Source: Microcaldota archaeon
Lineage (GTDB): Archaea > Micrarchaeota > Micrarchaeia > Norongarragalinales > UBA97
Length of the DNA stretch: 5,236 nucleotides
Direction of reading: 5' to 3'
NCBI GenBank assembly: GCA_016217775.1
Contig: JACRGG010000107.1
Location: 1-5,236, forward strand
Under the pieces are notes generated by a model that searched no databases, was not told where the DNA came from, and saw only the letters and a list, made by a program, of their open reading frames with translations. Shown here in pieces: positions 4,077-5,236 of this stretch. Each line of letters opens with the position of its first letter. Within the stretch, counting starts at the first letter, position 1. The translations under genes and the position numbers were made by a program.

Positions 4077-4116
4077 GCAAAACGCTATTAACCTCCGGAT
4101 TACTTTCGCGTTTTGC
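4077..4116. other. Second perfect hairpin, possible tandem 3'-end element
   Basis: GCAAAACGC (4077-4085) is exactly complementary to GCGTTTTGC (4108-4116), with a 22-base loop. It follows the previous hairpin by five bases. Together they make a 4031-4116 double stem-loop of unknown role. Confidence 0.4.
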
Positions 4117-4169
4117 CGTGTAACTAACCCGCGGGGGTATTCAAAAAGATGCCTAGCGCGGACGTAGTG

Positions 4170-4177
4170 TATTTAAA
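4170..4177 (+). promoter_or_regulatory. Candidate TATA box for the ATP synthase operon
   Basis: TATTTAAA (4170-4177) is the best TATA match in the gene-free stretch 4001-4371. A start near 4200 would give a leader of about 170 bases before ATG 4372. A weaker alternative, CTAATTTTC near 4322-4330, would give a leader of about 20 bases. I see no credible gene between 4001 and 4371, only a 27-codon open frame from 4149. Confidence 0.4.
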
Positions 4178-4218
4178 CATTATTAATCTATATCAAAGTC
4201 AGTTAAGAACAGGCGAAA

Positions 4219-4261
4219 CAAAATTTTTTTAAAGCGGAACAAAAAATTCCAAAATTTTTTT
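4219..4261. repeat. CAAAATTTTTTT direct repeat
   Basis: The same 12 bases occur at 4219-4230 and 4250-4261, a 31-bp period. Each ends in T7, so on the plus strand each could act as an archaeal termination or pause signal in the ATP synthase leader. Confidence 0.5.
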
Positions 4262-4283
4262 CTTTTGTTTCAGCGATTAAAAC

Positions 4284-4304
4284 GCGGGTTTTCCCGCTTT
4301 GTTT
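4284..4304 (+). terminator. Terminator-like hairpin in the ATP synthase leader
   Basis: GCGGG (4284-4288) and CCCGC (4293-4297) close a TTTT loop and are followed by TTTGTTTG. It lies about 75 bases before ATG 4372. If transcription starts at 4200 it would be inside the leader. It could instead end transcription from upstream. Confidence 0.4.
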
Positions 4305-4371
4305 GAAATTTTTGTTCGGGCGCTAATTTTCTAGTTTGGCTCTCGGGCATTGAGTTTGGTGTATTAGTCCG

Positions 4372-4725
4372 ATGAGCGTGAATCCAGTCCAGAAAGACGA
4401 GCAGAAGTTAAGCCAGGCAGTCGCGGACTTGCAAAAAGACGAGCAGTTGGCAAAACTATCGATTGACGCGGCGGTAAAAAACAAGGAGAAAACCATTGCG
4501 CAGGCCAGGATTGACGCCGCGGACCTCCTTGAAAAGGCCAAATCAAAGGCGCAAGAACAAAAGAACAACTTGCTTTCAAAAGCAGAGCACTCGACTGCGC
4601 AAGCGTGCAAGGCTATAATCGAGGAGTCGCGCGCGGAAGCGAAGGGCCTCAAGGACCGCCTCAGCGGAAAAATCCCGGTTGCCGCGTCTAAAATAACCGC
4701 AAGCGTGCTCGAATCGTACAACTAG
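4372..4725 (+). CDS. ahaH: A-type ATP synthase subunit H (peripheral stalk)
   Basis: A 117-residue, almost wholly coiled-coil protein, near the usual 100-110 residues of the archaeal A1Ao ATP synthase H subunit, which pairs with subunit E to form the peripheral stalks joining the catalytic head to membrane subunit I. Residues about 8-98 have the alanine, lysine, glutamate and glutamine heptad-like pattern (LAKLSIDAAVKNKEKTIAQA, RIDAADLLEKAKSKAQEQKN). A short C-terminal helix, AASKITASVLESYN, resembles the family's end. There is no membrane segment. Identification rests mainly on the gene right after it, which is subunit I: H then I is the normal archaeal operon order. GGTG (4358-4361) ten bases before ATG 4372 is the likely ribosome binding site. 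Sequence alone would also fit another small coiled-coil protein. Confidence 0.8.
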   Translation: MSVNPVQKDEQKLSQAVADLQKDEQLAKLSIDAAVKNKEKTIAQARIDAADLLEKAKSKAQEQKNNLLSKAEHSTAQACKAIIEESRAEAKGLKDRLSGKIPVAASKITASVLESYN

Positions 4726-4731
4726 CCGATT

Positions 4732-4754
4732 TTATTCAAATCAATTTATTCAAT
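4732..4754. repeat. TTTATTCAA direct repeat between subunit H and I genes
   Basis: TTTATTCAA occurs at 4732-4740 and 4746-4754, a 14-bp period, in the 63-base spacer between the two ATP synthase genes. It may be an AT-rich coincidence or a control site. Confidence 0.3.
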
Positions 4755-4769
4755 GGTTTTTCATTAAAA

Positions 4770-4781
4770 GGAGAAACAAGG
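4770..4781 (+). promoter_or_regulatory. Ribosome binding site of subunit I
   Basis: GGAG (4770-4773) and AAGG (4778-4781) precede ATG 4789. The second has the better spacing, 7 bases, all of them T. The T7 between the site and the start codon is unusual. Confidence 0.5.
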
Positions 4782-4788
4782 TTTTTTT

Positions 4789-5236
4789 ATGGCAAAAGAG
4801 GAAATGGTGAAGCTGCGATTAATCACTGCCAAAAGCCAGTCGCAGCAAGTAATTGACGCGCTATACGATTACGGCGCGATTGAAGTGACGCGCTCCAAGC
4901 AAGCCCAGGCCGGCGTTCCCCTTGATTCGTTCAAAAGCATTTCGGAGAAGCTCATTAACCTACGAAGCTTCGAGAAAACCCTCGGATTGGCTCAAGGCGC
5001 GCGGGGGCAAAACTTGCTGCCGCTTGCCCAACTCCTTGAGCAATCTAGTTTCGTCGAGCAAAATTTCGAGAAACTGCGCATTACCTTATCGCAATTAAGC
5101 GAGTTGCGCGGGAAAAAAACCTCATTGAGCCAAAAAACGGCGCTGCTCAACGAATTCAAGGAGATTTCACTGCCCGCATCGTCTTTTGAAAACACTTTAC
5201 TCGATTTTCGCTTCATTAAATTAACCGCCAAGCCAC
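4789..5236 (+). CDS. atpI: A-type ATP synthase subunit I, N-terminal part (runs off the window)
   Basis: The first 149 codons of the subunit a/I homologue, the membrane stator that forms the ion half-channels and anchors the peripheral stalks. The frame is open to the window end. The start is typical: EMVKLRLITAKSQSQQVIDA then LYDYGAIEVTRSK, the beta-alpha-beta unit of the cytoplasmic domain, followed by PLDSFKSISEKLINLRSFEK and a long charged helical arm to about residue 130. A family member has around 600-700 residues, so the membrane half lies beyond the window. ATG 4789 is chosen for its AAGG/GGAG site and because the conserved strand begins at residue 6. It follows subunit H by 63 bases, and genes for K, E, C, F, A, B and D would be expected next. 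Confidence 0.92.
   Translation, partial: MAKEEMVKLRLITAKSQSQQVIDALYDYGAIEVTRSKQAQAGVPLDSFKSISEKLINLRSFEKTLGLAQGARGQNLLPLAQLLEQSSFVEQNFEKLRITLSQLSELRGKKTSLSQKTALLNEFKEISLPASSFENTLLDFRFIKLTAKP

Noticed and set aside
4149..4232. 27-codon open frame with ATG in the SDR-ATP synthase spacer
   Set aside because: Short, no ribosome binding site, runs through the TATA candidate into a T-tract; no sign of coding.
4323..5231. Minus-strand open frames over the ATP synthase genes
   Set aside because: They are antisense to subunits H and I, which are well supported by sequence pattern and order.
1..5236. CRISPR array or insertion sequence
   Set aside because: No series of short regularly spaced repeats, no transposase and no terminal inverted repeats with target duplication were seen on either strand.

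Overview
The window is archaeal chromosomal DNA. The evidence is a tRNA-Leu gene whose two introns both fold into bulge-helix-bulge splice sites, TATA-box promoters placed for leaderless or short-leader transcripts, T-tract 3' ends, GGTG-type ribosome binding sites, and the start of an A-type (archaeal) ATP synthase operon. Compact genes, winged-helix/RelE and HEPN/nucleotidyltransferase pairs and a split tRNA would suit a DPANN-type or other deep-branching archaeon, but the lineage is inferred, not shown.

Layout. 1-46: a GC-rich folded segment cut by the window edge, possibly the end of a structured RNA. 79-775, minus strand: a two-gene winged-helix antitoxin/RelE-like toxin operon with a TATA box, paired operator-like repeats upstream and T-tracts downstream. 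789-2129: a minus-strand HEPN/nucleotidyltransferase operon lying between two direct copies of a 76-bp repeat (68 of 76 positions identical, spaced exactly 1,265 bp), with a strong tandem operator in front of it. 2158-2607: an A+T-rich minus-strand gene of unknown function with a possible HEPN-like RNase motif. 2684-2841, minus strand: tRNA-Leu(CAA) with a 35-nt anticodon-loop intron and a 37-nt T-loop intron; removing both leaves an 86-nt class II tRNA. 2924-4000, plus strand: an extended SDR (NAD-dependent epimerase/dehydratase family), apparently leaderless. 4001-4371: no gene; two perfect-stem hairpins, then a T-tract-rich, probably transcribed leader. 4372-5236, plus strand: A-type ATP synthase peripheral-stalk subunit H and the start of membrane subunit I, which runs off the window.

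How it fits together. The right half (tRNA, SDR, ATP synthase) looks like housekeeping chromosome. The left half (about 80-2670) looks like an accessory island of three consecutive small toxin-antitoxin or RNase-like modules, all transcribed leftward and all lying downstream of the tRNA-Leu 3' end. An 11-bp exact copy of that tRNA 3' end occurs at 943-953, so part of the island could have arrived by insertion at the tRNA gene. The 76-bp repeats suggest the HEPN/nucleotidyltransferase module could also be gained or lost as a unit by recombination. No integrase or transposase is visible here.
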